Program-made: the position numbers and the translations under genes
Assembly: GCA_009741485.1 (NCBI GenBank)
Contig: CM019217.1
Span: 48,501,541-48,565,540, forward strand
DNA: 64,000 nt
Direction: 5' to 3'
DNA from: Malurus cyaneus samueli
Taxonomy: Eukaryota > Chordata > Aves > Passeriformes > Maluridae
Notes under the pieces: model-generated
What the model was told of the DNA's origin: nothing
The model's database searches: none
Seen by the model: the letters and a program-made list of their open reading frames with translations, nothing else
Shown: in pieces, positions 12,301 through 24,931 of the stretch
Numbering within the stretch: the stretch's first letter is position 1
How the letters are laid out: each line of letters starts with the position of its first letter

Positions 12301-13091
12301 TCAGTGGGGACTAAAGTGATGCAGAGGCACTGGTTGGATGCTGAAAGTTGGGGTCCTTCTAGTATCGGGGCATTGCTGGGGAAGAGGGGTGGGCTGTCAT
12401 CGCCCAGGCTCTCCCAGAGCCATCAGGGCAGGGCTGGTGGGCAAATGCTTGCTGGGGCTATCACCAAGCAGCCTAAGCTGCTTTCTCAGCCCAGTCAAAC
12501 CCAGCGTTTTGGAGTAAGTATTCCCCTTGCACAGGCACAAACACTGAATGAGGAACAAAACCAGCTTCTCCAAATTCCCACTCTTCTAAATATTGCCAAC
12601 ATTTATAACTCTACTTATCAGTCAGTCATACTGAGCCTTTTGACAGCCATTTCAATACATCATAACCTGTAGGGTTGTGAGAGGTTTCTATACTTTAAAC
12701 ACAACCACAGGATATTTACACATCTGAAACCCAGTCTTCATCTAACATTTCCAACTGCAGTTAGTGATTTTAGGGATGGGTTAGTCTAGCAGGTAATTTT
12801 ACTGGCAATCAAGTTGCTCTCCACCAGCATAGCTGAAATAACTTCATAAGATACAGCTCTGGCTCTAGCAGCAAATGCTTGTTCCTGTACAAAAAAACCC
12901 ACCAGTATTATGTATGCATAAATATATTCATGCATCAGGGGAGTTGGATATAGATAGCTACACAAATTTGGAGAGCGATGTTTTTGCTGCTTCCCTGCAC
13001 AGATGTTTATATAAGGCCAGTGAGTTCTTTTTCCTTTCCCCTCCTGTGAAAGGAACCAAATCAAAACTAGTAATATTGCTATACCATTACA

Positions 13092-13095
<4 letters not shown>
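12301..13095. other. Low-copy DNA
   Basis: A 122-codon plus-strand frame at 12304-12672 is present but is low-complexity in feel, has no splice support and is of chance length. No repeat family is recognised. Confidence 0.35.
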
Positions 13096-13148
<53 letters not shown>

Positions 13149-13157
13149 AGAAGTGCA
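13096..13157 (+). repeat. Long poly-A with A/G extension
   Basis: Thirty-eight consecutive A are followed by aaaag-type units. It is a length-variable microsatellite. It could mark the tail of a retroposed sequence, but nothing recognisable lies upstream and no target-site duplication is apparent. It generates spurious open frames on both strands. Confidence 0.9.
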
Positions 13158-13322
13158 AGATGATCCACAGTAAATAGGACGGAATTGGTATGCACATTTC
13201 TGTAGGAACAATATCCTGGTAAAATGTAGATTCCAGTTATGCTCATGCATACAGTTCCAGAGTGCAATTATACAGAACTGCAGTGCCAGGAATCAAGATG
13301 ACAGGAGAACATGGAGGTAAAT

Positions 13323-13343
13323 AAAAAAAAAAAAAAAAAAAAA
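13323..13343 (+). repeat. Poly-A tract (21 A)
   Basis: A second homopolymer about 170 bases after the first. No retroposed body is recognised next to it. Confidence 0.9.
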
Positions 13344-15560
13344 GGTGAAAATTATTTGAGGAGAAAAGGGAGGCTATAATGAAATAAATAGAAACAAAGA
13401 GATTATGATGTCTATTTTCCTGGTATCAATTAAAGTGTATTTTCAGAAGAAATACACAAATTGTAAAATGTAGATGTAGGCTCAAAATGCCTTTCGGTCT
13501 GAAATCACCTTGCCCAAAAGCCACAGAGTTGCAGTGGTGATGTGCACAGTTCTGGATTTCTCAATACCATCTGGCCATAGGTTTTGCAGGCATCTCGAGT
13601 TCTGCTTTTGCAAAATATGCATCTTGATTGCTAACCCAAACTGACAGGAAAATTGTACATCCAGATGACCCAAACAAAATAATAAGACCACGAAAAGTCA
13701 CTTTAAATACAAAGGAACAAATAAGGAAAATCTCAAAATTCACTAAAATTAATAAAATGCTGTATCAAATGTAATCTGTTGGTAGGAGAGGGCTGTGTGG
13801 GCTATAGCTTAGGGTGGATCTGTATGGACACTTGCTGTCCTCGTGCTTTCATTAGGATTGCCTGTGTAGCTGCCTGCTTTGGCAACTGATACACAAAAAT
13901 CAACGTTGTCACTGGAGAAATACCCATTTGGCCTTAAAACTGCCGACAGAAGTATGTTTTTCCAAGTAATAAACACATTTCTGTGAAAACTATAAACTTT
14001 CCATGGGAAAATACTGACAGGCTGCTAGAAAGCTTATCAAATGGAAATCTAGAAGTAAAACTATGCTGGTAAAATATTATCGTTTGTTCCTATATATGTA
14101 ACTGTGCCCTGTGGAAGTTCCCAGCCACACTCCTACCCAGACTGGTCTGGATTTGCATTCTCAGGGCAAATCTGTTCTTCTCACTAAGAAGAGAGGCTGT
14201 AATTTGCTTTAGATACTGTATGATGACTCCATTCTACAAGGGAGAAGGAGCACATGTGACAGTCAAATTAGGCATCATTTCAGAAAAGCCTATTAGTCAA
14301 AATGCAAAATATCCTCAGCTTTGTTACAGCATTTTCTCTTTTGGCAATAAAATGTCAAACTTCATCTTTTGGACAGTTTTAATTACTTTTTATGGTTCTA
14401 GCTAGTGTTGGAGGCTATGATGCATGAGCTGAAGTAAATCTTTATTCAGAATAGAAAAATTTGACCTTTTTTTCAAAAGATTACCTTTTAAGTTACTCAT
14501 TAGAAGTTAAGCCATGGGGCAGAAAATCCACCTGAAAACTTAGAAATTCTTAAAAACGTATCAAAATAAAAGGGGAAAGAGAGGATAGAAATACAGAAAA
14601 TATAAATGCCAAAGGCTAACTAAAATATTGAAAGCAAATAAAGTAAAAAAGAGGTGGGTTTTTTTTCCCTTCAATATTTAAGCCAGAGTCTAAGAAGGAA
14701 TTTCTGTTTGTAAAGAAGTACTTTAAAAGAAAATCTCTATTTGAGCAGCTGTGCTGAGGTTTACCTGAATCTGTAGGGGGAACTAAGCTCTAAAAAACAA
14801 AGTTTGAGCTGCCTTTTTTTAAGAATTGTAACTAAGATGACCAATAACATGAAATTCAACATTTTTTTTAATCCCTTATTGAAGCAAGGCGAAATAACAG
14901 CCTTGCAGCTGTAACAATGCTGTTATATGTGAGACCATGCAAGCTGCCATAAATAATTATGATGGTACCACAGGATAGCTTTTTGATAGTATCTGGATAT
15001 CAGAAAGGGAAGAGTAATCAATAATTGCTCAGTGACAATGGCACAGCATTTTGCTTTCTAACAAACTGAGGAAAGATAAGAAAGTCAGACCCCTGCAAAT
15101 CCAGAACTGGCATCTGAAGCTGTGGGTATTTCAGAGGGAGAGGAACTCTGAACCATCTTTTCAGCCTTTCTGTTAAGAAATATTGGCTACTGACCAAGCA
15201 CTTGCCTGATAATTTTACAAGAATATTGAATTTTATCACATCCCTGCAAACAGGAGACTCAGCAATACCTAATGTTTTATCAGTGGCCATCACTGACAGA
15301 AGAAATGCAGGGTCTTAAGCACAAAGTATCCTTTCCATGTTCCCATTGCCATCTCCTCTTTTCCCTATGAGATCCAGACTGTAAGCATTTGGATATCACA
15401 GTTCCATTACACGCATTGAACAGATTCAAACGTGCTACCTTATGGAAATATCAAGTAAAATCATCTATTTTCAAAACCTGGAAGAACAACTGTTGGTCTT
15501 CTAAATTTATTTTTGATGGAAGTCTGTTATGGCAGACAGGGATGAACTGTCTTCCCCCTC
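13344..15560. other. Low-copy AT-rich DNA
   Basis: No repeat family, exon or RNA gene recognised. Short A/T runs only. Confidence 0.45.
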
Positions 15561-15578
15561 TTTTTTTTTTTTTTTTTT
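15561..15578 (+). repeat. Poly-T tract (18 T)
   Basis: Uninterrupted homopolymer; on the minus strand it could be a retroposon tail, but nothing recognisable is attached. Confidence 0.85.
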
Positions 15579-16910
15579 AAGCACATGTGTTAAAGGTATT
15601 ATTTCATAAAATATAATGTTTATTATGACACATTATCTTCAAGACCGAAGGCTTATGGCTTTCCAGCATGTATAAAACAGTACATAACTGTAATCCATGG
15701 AGACCCTGGGTTTATTTAAGTCTCCTGACTCTCAGCAAAAATACCAAAATAGCATAAGTAAATAGAAGGCTGTCTGAATGTAATAAGCTCAAAAATAAAC
15801 AAACACATCTCGTAAGTAAGCACAGATCAGCAATATTGTCTAGTTTAAGTTCCAAAGCTCACTGTCTCCATCCAGAAACTGCTAAGAGTTACTCACATAG
15901 TTGTAAACTTACCAGTTTCGACCATGCTTTCCAAATAAATCATGTAACCGTATAAAGATATTTTAATAGCCAGATGTACTTTGGTTCCTCAATCATCTGA
16001 GGTAGTAAGAAACATCTGGCAAGGAACCTGTCCAGAGAAGTACAATTTGCCTCCCCATAACAAACACACATACACATACGCACGAGAAGATACCTTCCAG
16101 CCTCAAATATGCGGGTCTACCTCTGAATATTACATCTGCTCATGTTTAATGATTCTCTGTGGTTCAATATTTAACTATTTGAGCATTTAGTCATATGGAC
16201 AAGTGCATGTGCTTTTGTATTCAGCAAACTATCACGAGGAATAAATGATAAAGAATAATATTCTTTACTGATTGTATCTCAAGCAAACCCTCGGTTGAGG
16301 AACCAAAACAGATGTCAGCTTCTGAATCTCGAGAGGTGGGTGCAGGGGGAACCTTCTGCAAAAGCCAAATAGGTTTTCACACTTAACATTTGTACAAAGA
16401 GCTTCAATGCTCCTTTTGCTGAAGGCGACACATGCACAGACTTAAGAGCTGTTTTTACAAGAATAAATCTATTGCATCCAGCTTTACCTCTCTGTGCGAA
16501 CCATTACTGTTTTCCCATGAAAATGAGAATGTAACTCAAAAAAAATGGAAAGTTTTTGGAAAATCTGACAGTCTTTTGAAAAGGATTTGGCAGCTTGAAA
16601 AATGCTATATCACTTTATCATGGATGAAAAAACACCCCCATAATCACAGATATCTAATTTATCCAGGCTAATTTTCACCAATATAGCAAATGATTCCATT
16701 CTTCAGAAAACCATCATTGGATCTTGAACATTAGCAGTATCACAATGGCATTAAAAAACAAAAGCTTTATTATATTTGTGCCTCAAAATTGTTTCTAGTC
16801 ACAGAGGTGACTTCAGTTTGTGGGTTGATCGCTGTAAAAGTTAATTTAGCTGGCTATCATTTATTTACAGGAATTTCTATTTTGTACCTTTGAAGAGTGA
16901 TAAGATGAAC
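15579..16910. other. Low-copy AT-rich DNA
   Basis: Nothing recognised apart from a short CA-rich stretch near 16063-16083. Confidence 0.45.
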
Positions 16911-16976
16911 TTTTTGTTTTTTTTTTTTTTTTTTGGTTTTTTTTTGTTTTTTTTTTTTGTTTTTTTTTTTTTGTTG
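16911..16976 (+). repeat. T-rich tract interrupted by single G
   Basis: Runs of 4 to 18 T are separated by one or two G over about 65 bases. This is low-complexity sequence that probably grew by slippage from a single poly-T. Length in the assembly should not be trusted. Confidence 0.9.
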
Positions 16977-17834
16977 AAGAAGTATAAATATACTTGCAGT
17001 ATTCCCTTATTTGCATTGCATTATGCTGACTCAGCTCTGTTCAGACCCTTATAAAAAACCACTATTTTTTTCAAACAATATGCAGTATGATATTTGGCTT
17101 AGTGTTAAGCTGATAATTGCAGGCAACTACTAAAAATCTGAGATACACAGTGGAAATAAGTTCTTGTAACTTTTCAATAGAAGTTTTCTTTGTTACTGGG
17201 ACTTAACAGACTGAGACTCCCTGTTTAAAGGCTGAAAGTAAAGACTGTGCCCCTTAATAAACATTTATGCAGTAAATTGTGCGGTATGATGACTACGCCA
17301 GGTGATTCAAAAGCTACAGTGCAAATCTCGCTTTTAGAAAGAATATCAAAGAAGCTAAACCATGAGATTGGAGCCAAGTTTTCTTTCATAGTTATTTGAC
17401 AGTTCAAGTAATAATAAGACTTTTTCTTACTGCACAGTAAACTAAAGGAAGCTCCTCTAAATGTTTTGCATATTTTTCCTCCACTCGTCTAGTAGATATT
17501 ATCCTATTGCCAATATCCAAATTTTAAAAACTCCATGAAAATCAGCTCAAAGAGTTAACCAATGTTAGTAAGGGTAAAATTTCAACAGTATAATAAAAGC
17601 AGATTACAGACAATGTGTAGGTAATAGCAACAACAAAAATGCAAAATATTCTACCTGAGCACAGTTCTTATCAAAAAATCAGAAAGAACTCTTCCAAATC
17701 AGTAAGTCATAACCTCACAGATGGCAGCACAGTCCCTTTAGCTCCTCAGCCAAGTTTATAAACATGTTTCAGTCAGCTAGCATGCTTCATCTTATCTGAT
17801 AAGGTGATTCTTTTTCTAGATCAAAAAGCACAGA
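16977..17834. other. Low-copy AT-rich DNA
   Basis: No recognised repeat, exon or RNA gene. Confidence 0.4.
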
Positions 17835-18545
17835 AAATGTAATCCACTGGACTTCACTGAAGCATTTGATATTTTGCCATATGGGAAGTTATTAATTCAT
17901 CTGCTAAAAGTGGAGATTAGCACCAGGACTGTAAAAGAGACAGAGGATATGACTACTAACGGTGGGGAAGTACTGAAATGATGAGGCTAAAAAGAGGTTA
18001 CCAGTGCAACTCCTCAGCAGTTCAGTCTTGGAGACGGCTGTTTTCATTTAGTGACATTTTCACAAACAGGAATAATTTGCTAGGGATTCTGCCAGCCACA
18101 CAAGTGCAGTGAAGGGCTGGAATATCCCATGGGAAAAAAACCCCAATGATTTTAGGGATAGACATGATACCAAAATAATTAGAAGTTAAAAAAGAAGAAA
18201 AAAATCAGAAAACCAGGAACAGAATTACTAGATCTCTCCTGGACAGCTCTACTGATGGAAATGGCAGAGGACACAATGATCTGGCTATGTTTTCCAAAGG
18301 CAGAGTCATTCTCACATGTTTATACCATCTAACCCTGGATGTACCTTAAGCATTTTCCAGCAGGGACAAATATTTCTGTTTTGGTAGAAGACACTAGCAA
18401 GGCCTCTTTTGGAAGACTGTGTACACTTATGGCCAGCCAAGCTCATAAAACATTTATTTAAACCAGAACAGAGCTACCAGAACAAATAAGAGCGTTAGGA
18501 TGTTAAAAAAACAGGGCAGCTTATTCAGCCTCTTTTGGAAAAAAA
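17835..18545 (+). mobile_element. Ancient CR1-type LINE, reverse-transcriptase remnant
   Basis: Around 17850 the plus strand translates to DFTEAFDILPYGKLL, a close match to the conserved LINE reverse-transcriptase block DFxKAFDxVPHxKLL. Further landmarks follow in the order of an amniote CR1. They are a degraded 'gaggttaccagtgcaactcctcagc' (the S-G-V-P-Q-G block), and near 18410-18480 'gaagactgtgtacacttatggcc' followed by 'cagagctaccagaacaaat', corresponding to the region that reads 'W-S-P ... Q-R-A-T'. Frames are broken repeatedly by stops and indels and large internal parts are lost. It belongs to an older CR1 lineage than the 3'-end copies elsewhere in the window. Confidence 0.75.
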
Positions 18546-18914
18546 AAGAAAAAGAAAAAGATGTTTAACGGGACTTCAGTTTCCTCTGCCAGCACTCAGA
18601 ATGATTAACACTAGCAGGGGAGAAAAGCTTTCCAAGATCCTCTTGCCACAGGCAAATATCAGTGAAAACCTTCCTCTCCCAGTGTATATTCCTCTCAGTC
18701 CATATGAACATCTTTCCTCGAGCTCCAGCAGGCTGGGGCTGTGCTGCAATGAGGGCCTCATCTCTTCACATCACCTGCAGGCTGCTGATTGCTGACAACA
18801 GCTTTTCCAAGAAAATCAGGACAAAGACACACATTCAGAAATCCTCTGCAGAGCAGGCTGCTGGAGAAGCTGGTGCCTTGTACCTCGTGTTTATCTGTGT
18901 CTTTGTATTTATGG

Positions 18915-19063
18915 AGGCAGCAATGTCCCATGGACAGGAATATCTTTTACTGATCACATGGCTCAGAGCCCCTTCCAACCTGATCTTGAACATTTCCAGG
19001 GATGTGGCATTCACATCTTCTCTGGACAACCTGTTCCAACCTCTCACCATCCTCACCACAAAA
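18915..19063 (-). mobile_element. CR1 LINE 3' end fragment
   Basis: The antisense landmarks are clear: 'gctcagagccccttccaacct', 'cttgaacatttccagggatg', 'tctctggacaacctgttcca' and 'ctcaccatcctcacc'. The copy is interrupted at 19063 by a run of 16 A, after which the CR1 match is lost. The 3' end lies toward 18915. It is inactive and 5'-truncated. Confidence 0.88.
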
Positions 19064-20142
19064 AAAAAAAAAAAAGTGACTATGTAGTTATAGTCCAGGT
19101 AAAAACTTGTAGTGTCCTGCTGAGAAGAAAATTGTGCATCTTCAGGAAGCCTTCTGGGATCTCCTCTTGCTCTGTCAGCCCTTTTCATATCCAGCTACCA
19201 TAGCTAGGGACAAACTCACCAATCAGCCCCACTTTTATCACTTTTCTGTCATTCCACAGCTTTGGCTCTGGGAAGGTTTTCCTGTCAAGTCCTAAGAAAA
19301 TAAAGCTTCCTTTCCTTTTTTTTTTTTGACCATCACATTCTACTCTCGTCCATTTCTTTTCAAGGTCACTGTGTTTTAGTCTTGCTATATCTATTTAGCC
19401 CATATATGTGGAATTTGGTTTTGCAGTCCTGTGTCATAATATTCTGCTTAGATAGAAGCAAGTTCAGACGGCCAAAGAGATGGGCAATATTGAAATATGC
19501 TCAAAGAAGAAGCAATTCAATATATAATATATATTGATTTTCTATATCACATCTGACCAAACTGTTACATTTTTTCCTTATTTTAAAAACAGGACTAGGA
19601 CTACAAAAAACTGGTTTTTGAGTTTTTACCTAAGTGAGCAAATACACTGTTTCAATACGAACACTGAAAGCATAAGCACTCACAAAAAACAAGATTTAGT
19701 GAATCAATAGGCACTAATTTCCAAATTAAGTCATTGGGTGATTTGAGGGAGGCCAGTGCAGAATGATGGAAATACATGGCTAAAATATGCTCACTTTGAA
19801 GTCACAAATACATTTTCCTGGTTATCTAAAATAAAGTGTGTTTTAATCCAGATGATGTATATAAAGGAGCCTTAAAATAAAATTCCTCTGGATTGCAGCA
19901 ACACAGAGATTAGGAGATTTCTAAATACTAGAAGTCATCTTGAATTACATTTAGATCTCTGACTAATAAGGTATTCTAGATCAGGTATTTTAAATACAAC
20001 CTAGAGGGCAGCAAACACTGAGTGATAGTACTTAGATAAAACTGAAAAACCCTATAATTAAAATCTATTCACCTTTTGGGCCACCTGCTCAGAGCTAAGT
20101 TCAGGTTTTAGATTTAACTGCTGAAAAATACCAACTTACATT
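19064..20142. other. Low-copy DNA with a poly-A run
   Basis: Begins with the A run that interrupts the CR1 fragment. Nothing else is recognised, although a second short T run lies at about 19316-19328. Confidence 0.4.
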
Positions 20143-20196
20143 ATTATATTACATATATTTATATATATATTTATATTTATATTAATATATATATTA
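20143..20196. repeat. AT-rich (TA)n-like microsatellite
   Basis: Alternating ata/tat units make this stretch nearly self-complementary, so it could form cruciform or hairpin structure. It is a normal, slippage-prone microsatellite. Confidence 0.85.
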
Positions 20197-20243
20197 CACT
20201 GCAGTTTGAAAGATGAAAACAAACACCAACATGGCCATTTCAC

Positions 20244-20259
20244 AAAAAAAAAAAAAAAA
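20244..20259 (+). repeat. Poly-A tract with A-rich extension
   Basis: Sixteen A followed by aaag/aaac units to about 20281. Confidence 0.85.
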
Positions 20260-20281
20260 GAAAGAAAAACAAAAACAAACC

Positions 20282-21104
20282 AAATACCACAACATAATGG
20301 TTTTTAAAATGTTGGCCTGTATTTACTACTGTATTAATTTACCACACGTAATCTAGGGCACTTTGGGAGCCCCAGACAGCCGTAAACCTCTCAGCTCACC
20401 CTGCTATAGCAATGAAAAGAGCTGTTTTCACAGCACTGAGCAGCTACAAGTCAACCATGCCATGGTAAAGCATCCAGCCTGACAGCCACTCCTAGAGCAG
20501 GATAATGCCATGATTTATTCCTACATCAAGGGAAAAAGCTTTTGCAGCTCTGGGAATTTTTACATAACCATGCAATAAGGAATATCACCAAAGAGTATAT
20601 TTAGTCATAGGCTAGTTAAGATGGAAGAAATGATTGTATAATAACACGTAGGTCACCCAATGATTTTGTGGAGCATCTGGGTGCCATTAGGTTGGCTTCT
20701 TTTAGTCTGACCATGTTGCCAGCCAAGTGGTTTCCCCATAACCTGAATTAATATAGCTCTTTTGCCAGTTAATTGTTAAAATCCAGAATCAGAGTATCAA
20801 AACATGGTAATTGGTCTATTTTTTTGCTCATTACACAACCCTATTATTGAAAAAAACATAAAAGTAAATGATGATGAAGTATCATGACTTTATTATTTTC
20901 ATTTCCACTGAGTCTTGGAGCCCTGCCACTAGAGAGGACCCCACTGTGCAAGGCATTCTACAAACAGTAAAAAATGGCTCTGGACAGAAAACAGAACTCT
21001 GCAGAAAACCAGAGAGGGCAATTAAACAATAATAATTTACATTGGGGTAAAGCAGATCCAAAGAGCAAGGCAAGCTGAAGAAAAACAATGACGAATCTCT
21101 AGAA
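20282..21104. other. Low-copy DNA
   Basis: No recognised repeat or gene. Confidence 0.4.
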
Positions 21105-21129
21105 AGAGAGATACTCAAGAGAGATACTC
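21105..21129 (+). repeat. Two-copy 12-bp direct repeat in GA-rich DNA
   Basis: The unit agagagatactc occurs at 21105-21116 and 21118-21129, inside a GA-rich stretch that continues to about 21140. Confidence 0.75.
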
Positions 21130-24100
21130 TAGAGAGAGGACAACAGGAGAGGTGGTGTAGAGGGAGACAAAGGGAAACCCAGCAGTAGCACCTAGAAAGC
21201 CTTAGAACCATTTCTGGTTTTGTCTATTAGTCCTGATTACTCTGCAGTTACTAGTTTAGTTCTTATGCTGTTTCTCAGACAAGGCAGAGAGCTCCTGGTA
21301 TTTTGGGTTGAGCAGCCCAAGTCTGTGAGAGCCCTCTAATGGCTCTTCAGATCCATGTACCCTCCAGTAGGACATGGTCACCCTGTGACTGATGCCAATC
21401 ATGTGCAATTCATCCCCTCTCTCATCCTGCTGCCAGGGGAACAAGTGAGTGTTCAGGGAATGTTTTATGTTAGCGGCATTTGGGTTTTCCCACCCTTGCA
21501 CACAATGCAGAAGACAAAGCCAGATGAAGAAATGCATTTTCACTTTGCAGAAGAAATGCAGGGACTTCAGAAAGTTTTATGCTCCTGTGAAAGTACATTT
21601 GAAGTTCATGTCCAAACCCAAAGTACAAACAGCTAAAAGTTCTGGATTTGAAAATGGTTAGTTTGTTTAATTGGGAGTCACTAGATTATGTCATCCTCTA
21701 TATTTCTGAGAGACCCAGACCTACAGGGACAGAACCATGGCAGATACAAAAGCAGAACAATGAGAAAACAGTATTTTCTCTGTATGCATGTGTGCAAATG
21801 ATCTAAGAAGACAAAAAAAGACCTGAATGCCATTTCTCATGGAGCCAGTTAAGGAAAGGTGTCATGAAAATGAAACCAGGGCTGCAGGCAGACCCTCAAA
21901 GCCGGAAGAAACAGGGCTGATTGCTTTCAGCAGATGAATAAACCTGGTGCATCGACGCTCAGCAGCTCCTGCAGCAGCACAGAGCACACAGTGATGGTCC
22001 ATGATCCTCCACTGTGCCTGTGGTAAGTGCCTCCCCCCTCAATACCGTGTGAGCATTTATGCAGAAACAAAAATGACATCTGGGCACAAAGGCACAGCAG
22101 GCAGCTATGGGCTGTGGTGTTTCTCAGAGGTTCAGAAGGAGGGGTCCTTGCTCAGGTAACATCTGTTTCACTGAGCAGCTTTCTCCCCTAAATCCACTTT
22201 CTAATGTTCTTTGTAGCTGCCACATTGCTCTGGCTCTGATGAACGAGGCAAGACACACATGAAGAGAGGTACCAGCGACACTTTCATTAAACCAGTTGAT
22301 GCAGCTGAATACCTTATCTTAGCCATTCTTTCATTTCCTGTTTTTTCCCCTCTCTCAGCCTGTTTTGATTTAAGGCTGTTAGTTCAGGCAGGAGTGCTTC
22401 ACACGGGTAATACAAAGTTTACAAGGCACAAAATGTGTGCGTGCATGCACACACAGCCACACTCACCCGTTATTCCCACCCCATCCGTATCTGCAGTCTA
22501 GACAAAGCTACGAGAGCCAGGAGCGGGGAACAGGAAAGGGAAATAAAAGGTGAGGATTGCATCAGTGTCACCAGAGCCTAAACTGGGGGAAAAAAAACAA
22601 AGTGAAAACTCGCATGTTTCTCAGTGAGCAGGGATGTGACCTTCCATCAACCCTGGTCCACACAGACTCAGAAGATATTAAATCACCTCTGTGGCAGGAG
22701 CACAGCAATCAAGCGCCTCAATCCCACGAGCATTAAGTGGATGCACTGATTTGCCTTTGAGCTGCAGAAGGACTACTTTCAACCACAGGCTCTGAGTAGC
22801 AGCTGATGCTGTGCCACAAACAGCTGTGACGAATCTGCACGAGAAAGACGGGGTGCTAGAAGGAGTAAAAAGGCTTCCAGAGATTGTTTAAAGTCCACAA
22901 AATCTACCGGCCCCCAGTTTCTCTGCTTCTTAAAAATGGGACAGAGCAACAATCCACACAGGGGAGTGGGATGGAGGGCATAGTATTAGGGCATACTCAT
23001 TAAATACTTTGAGTACAACCTTGGTTATGAAGAATGAAGTTTAAAGAGAAAAAAGTCACTTATTTTGTATTTATTTCTTTGATTTACCCACTGGAAAAAT
23101 AAAATAGGCAGTACAGTTTCCTAAACCACAAGACTTCACCACAGACCATCTCATCTTTCTGCTGGTATCCAAACACAACAGGCATGGGGTATGCCCCTTC
23201 ATCTCTTTGGGTGGTAAATTGTTACTCAGTCCATGGAAAATAAAAGGAACAGATGCACAAAACGAAGCCGTGGTCCTCGGTTTTGCAGGTTGCAGGAGGC
23301 AGTCCCATCCCCTCAGCAGCACTGCTAACCCTATGGAGCAAATCCTTGCCATGAGGGTGTTGGTGTGAATGACTGACAACTGCGCTGCGGTAAATGCACA
23401 TTAACACTTCGGGGTTGAAAGCAGCCAGGTTGACGAGAGCTCCATGGAAACAGGCGAGTCAGCTTTGAATGGACCCTAATTGAAGCCAGCAGTGTGGCTG
23501 GCCCTTGCACCAATGTGCTGGCCACCTGCTCCCAGGGCAGCAAAAATGCTAGGAGACGCATGGGCTCTGCTTCTTGAGATTGGAATGTTTTTCAGATGCC
23601 AAGTGAGTTCATGGGCTGGATGACTTCGACTAAGCTCAGCCAAAAGGTCTCAGGCACCTTTTTAGCAGAATACAAACCAGAGTATATACCAGGGTATAAT
23701 TCTGCTGCCCTATAGAACACATCTTCTATTGTGTATGGACTTAAGCACAGCGGATTTCTTAAAACCAATTTAAAATCAAGCCAACTCATAGTTAAAATCT
23801 AGCCATTATTCTGAAATTGTTAGTTGCTTTGTTTTTAAACAGAACTTCAGAAGCTGCAATAACTTCAGCTTTTTGACTGTTGTTCATTCAATGGCAGAAG
23901 GGTTTGGAGTAAATTTGACACAGTGCCTTACTGTCTTGTTCAGCCTTTTGTAGTGAGAACGTTATTGGTGATAATTTAGACATGTTCCAGATGTGAGAGA
24001 AATGTTCACTCATTTCTGAGATTCTTGTGTTATGCCAAATACACGCAAATAGAATTCATACCAGAGAGTGCATAATTTATAGTTTTCCAGACCAAGAGGC

Positions 24101-24804
24101 AACAAAAATGAAAGGCATCCCACAATTATTGCTATGATAAAACATAGTTTAGTCATTTATTATGCCCTGCCAGTCCTATAAAAAGACAAATATAATCTTA
24201 ATGATTGCACCTACTGTAACACACTTTTTTTCCTATGAATTCAATGAATTCTTATATTGTAAGTTCTGTTAAGACATTGTCTTTTAAATTGCTTTTCTCT
24301 TTGATTTCATTATTGATTTGAGATTTGGGGTGTTTTGTTCATCAGTACTTATGTGCTCAAACAACTAGTTTCATGTGTATGGGAAGAGTAACACTATGAA
24401 CAATTAAAAATACAATCGCACATATTCATCATCAATTATATAATCCTGTCTAGCAAAAGATCCAATAAGAATGCTAAGCAAAATTGTGCAAAAAAGGGTT
24501 CCCATTTTAATTAACTGAAATATTTACAAAAATGTTACAACTATTAATTTCATTGTTCACCTCACTCCCCATGCTGAAACGCAGGGCTTAAAAATTACAC
24601 CAGAGAAGTTTTACAGAGACTTGCAAATTTCTTTGTATGCAAATGACATTTGACATATATTTCAGTAATGCAGTTTCTACAGACAAAACTGACTTATAGA
24701 TTGTTCTCTCTCTGCATTGCACCTGAATGTTCATGTTCATCAGCTTAAGACCCCATGAAATCCCATGTGAAGTCTGTTTGGCCCATGATGGCATTGATGA
24801 GTGA
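21130..24804. other. Low-copy DNA, moderately higher GC in places
   Basis: No repeat family recognised. Two segments have exon-like borders. At 21931-22022 a ctttcag acceptor, an open frame and a gtaagt donor are seen. At 22498-22548 a ctgcag acceptor and a gtgagg donor are seen. Neither is supported beyond the splice motifs, so neither is called as an exon. Confidence 0.35.
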
Positions 24805-24931
24805 TCTCTCCCTGTCCTTAACTCATGAACTTTTTGTTATATTTTCTCTCACCCCTGTCCAGTTGAGGAGGGAAGAGATAGAGTGGTTTTGATGGGCACC
24901 TGGCATCCAGGCAGGGTTAACCCATCACAGG
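24805..24931 (+). mobile_element. Probable LTR retroelement 3' end fragment
   Basis: The segment runs from 'ctctccctgtcc' through 'ttgttatattttctctc', 'ctgtccagttgaggaggga' and 'gggcacctggcatccagg' to 'gggttaacccatcaca'. From memory this resembles the 3' end of long terminal repeats of endogenous retrovirus-derived elements common in bird genomes, including a CA terminus. It is too short to carry any coding region, and no matching second LTR or internal region is visible here. It appears to be a decayed solo-LTR remnant. The family assignment needs a repeat-library search. Confidence 0.45.

Noticed and set aside
12304..12672. 122-codon plus-strand frame
   Set aside because: Chance length for this window, no acceptor or donor support, no recognisable domain.
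12786..13250. 154-codon minus-strand frame and 100-codon plus-strand frame
   Set aside because: Both are carried by the poly-A/poly-T tract, which has no stops; not genes.
21931..22022. 92-base open segment with ctttcag acceptor and gtaagt donor
   Set aside because: Low-complexity Ser-rich reading, no compatible neighbour; kept only as a note.
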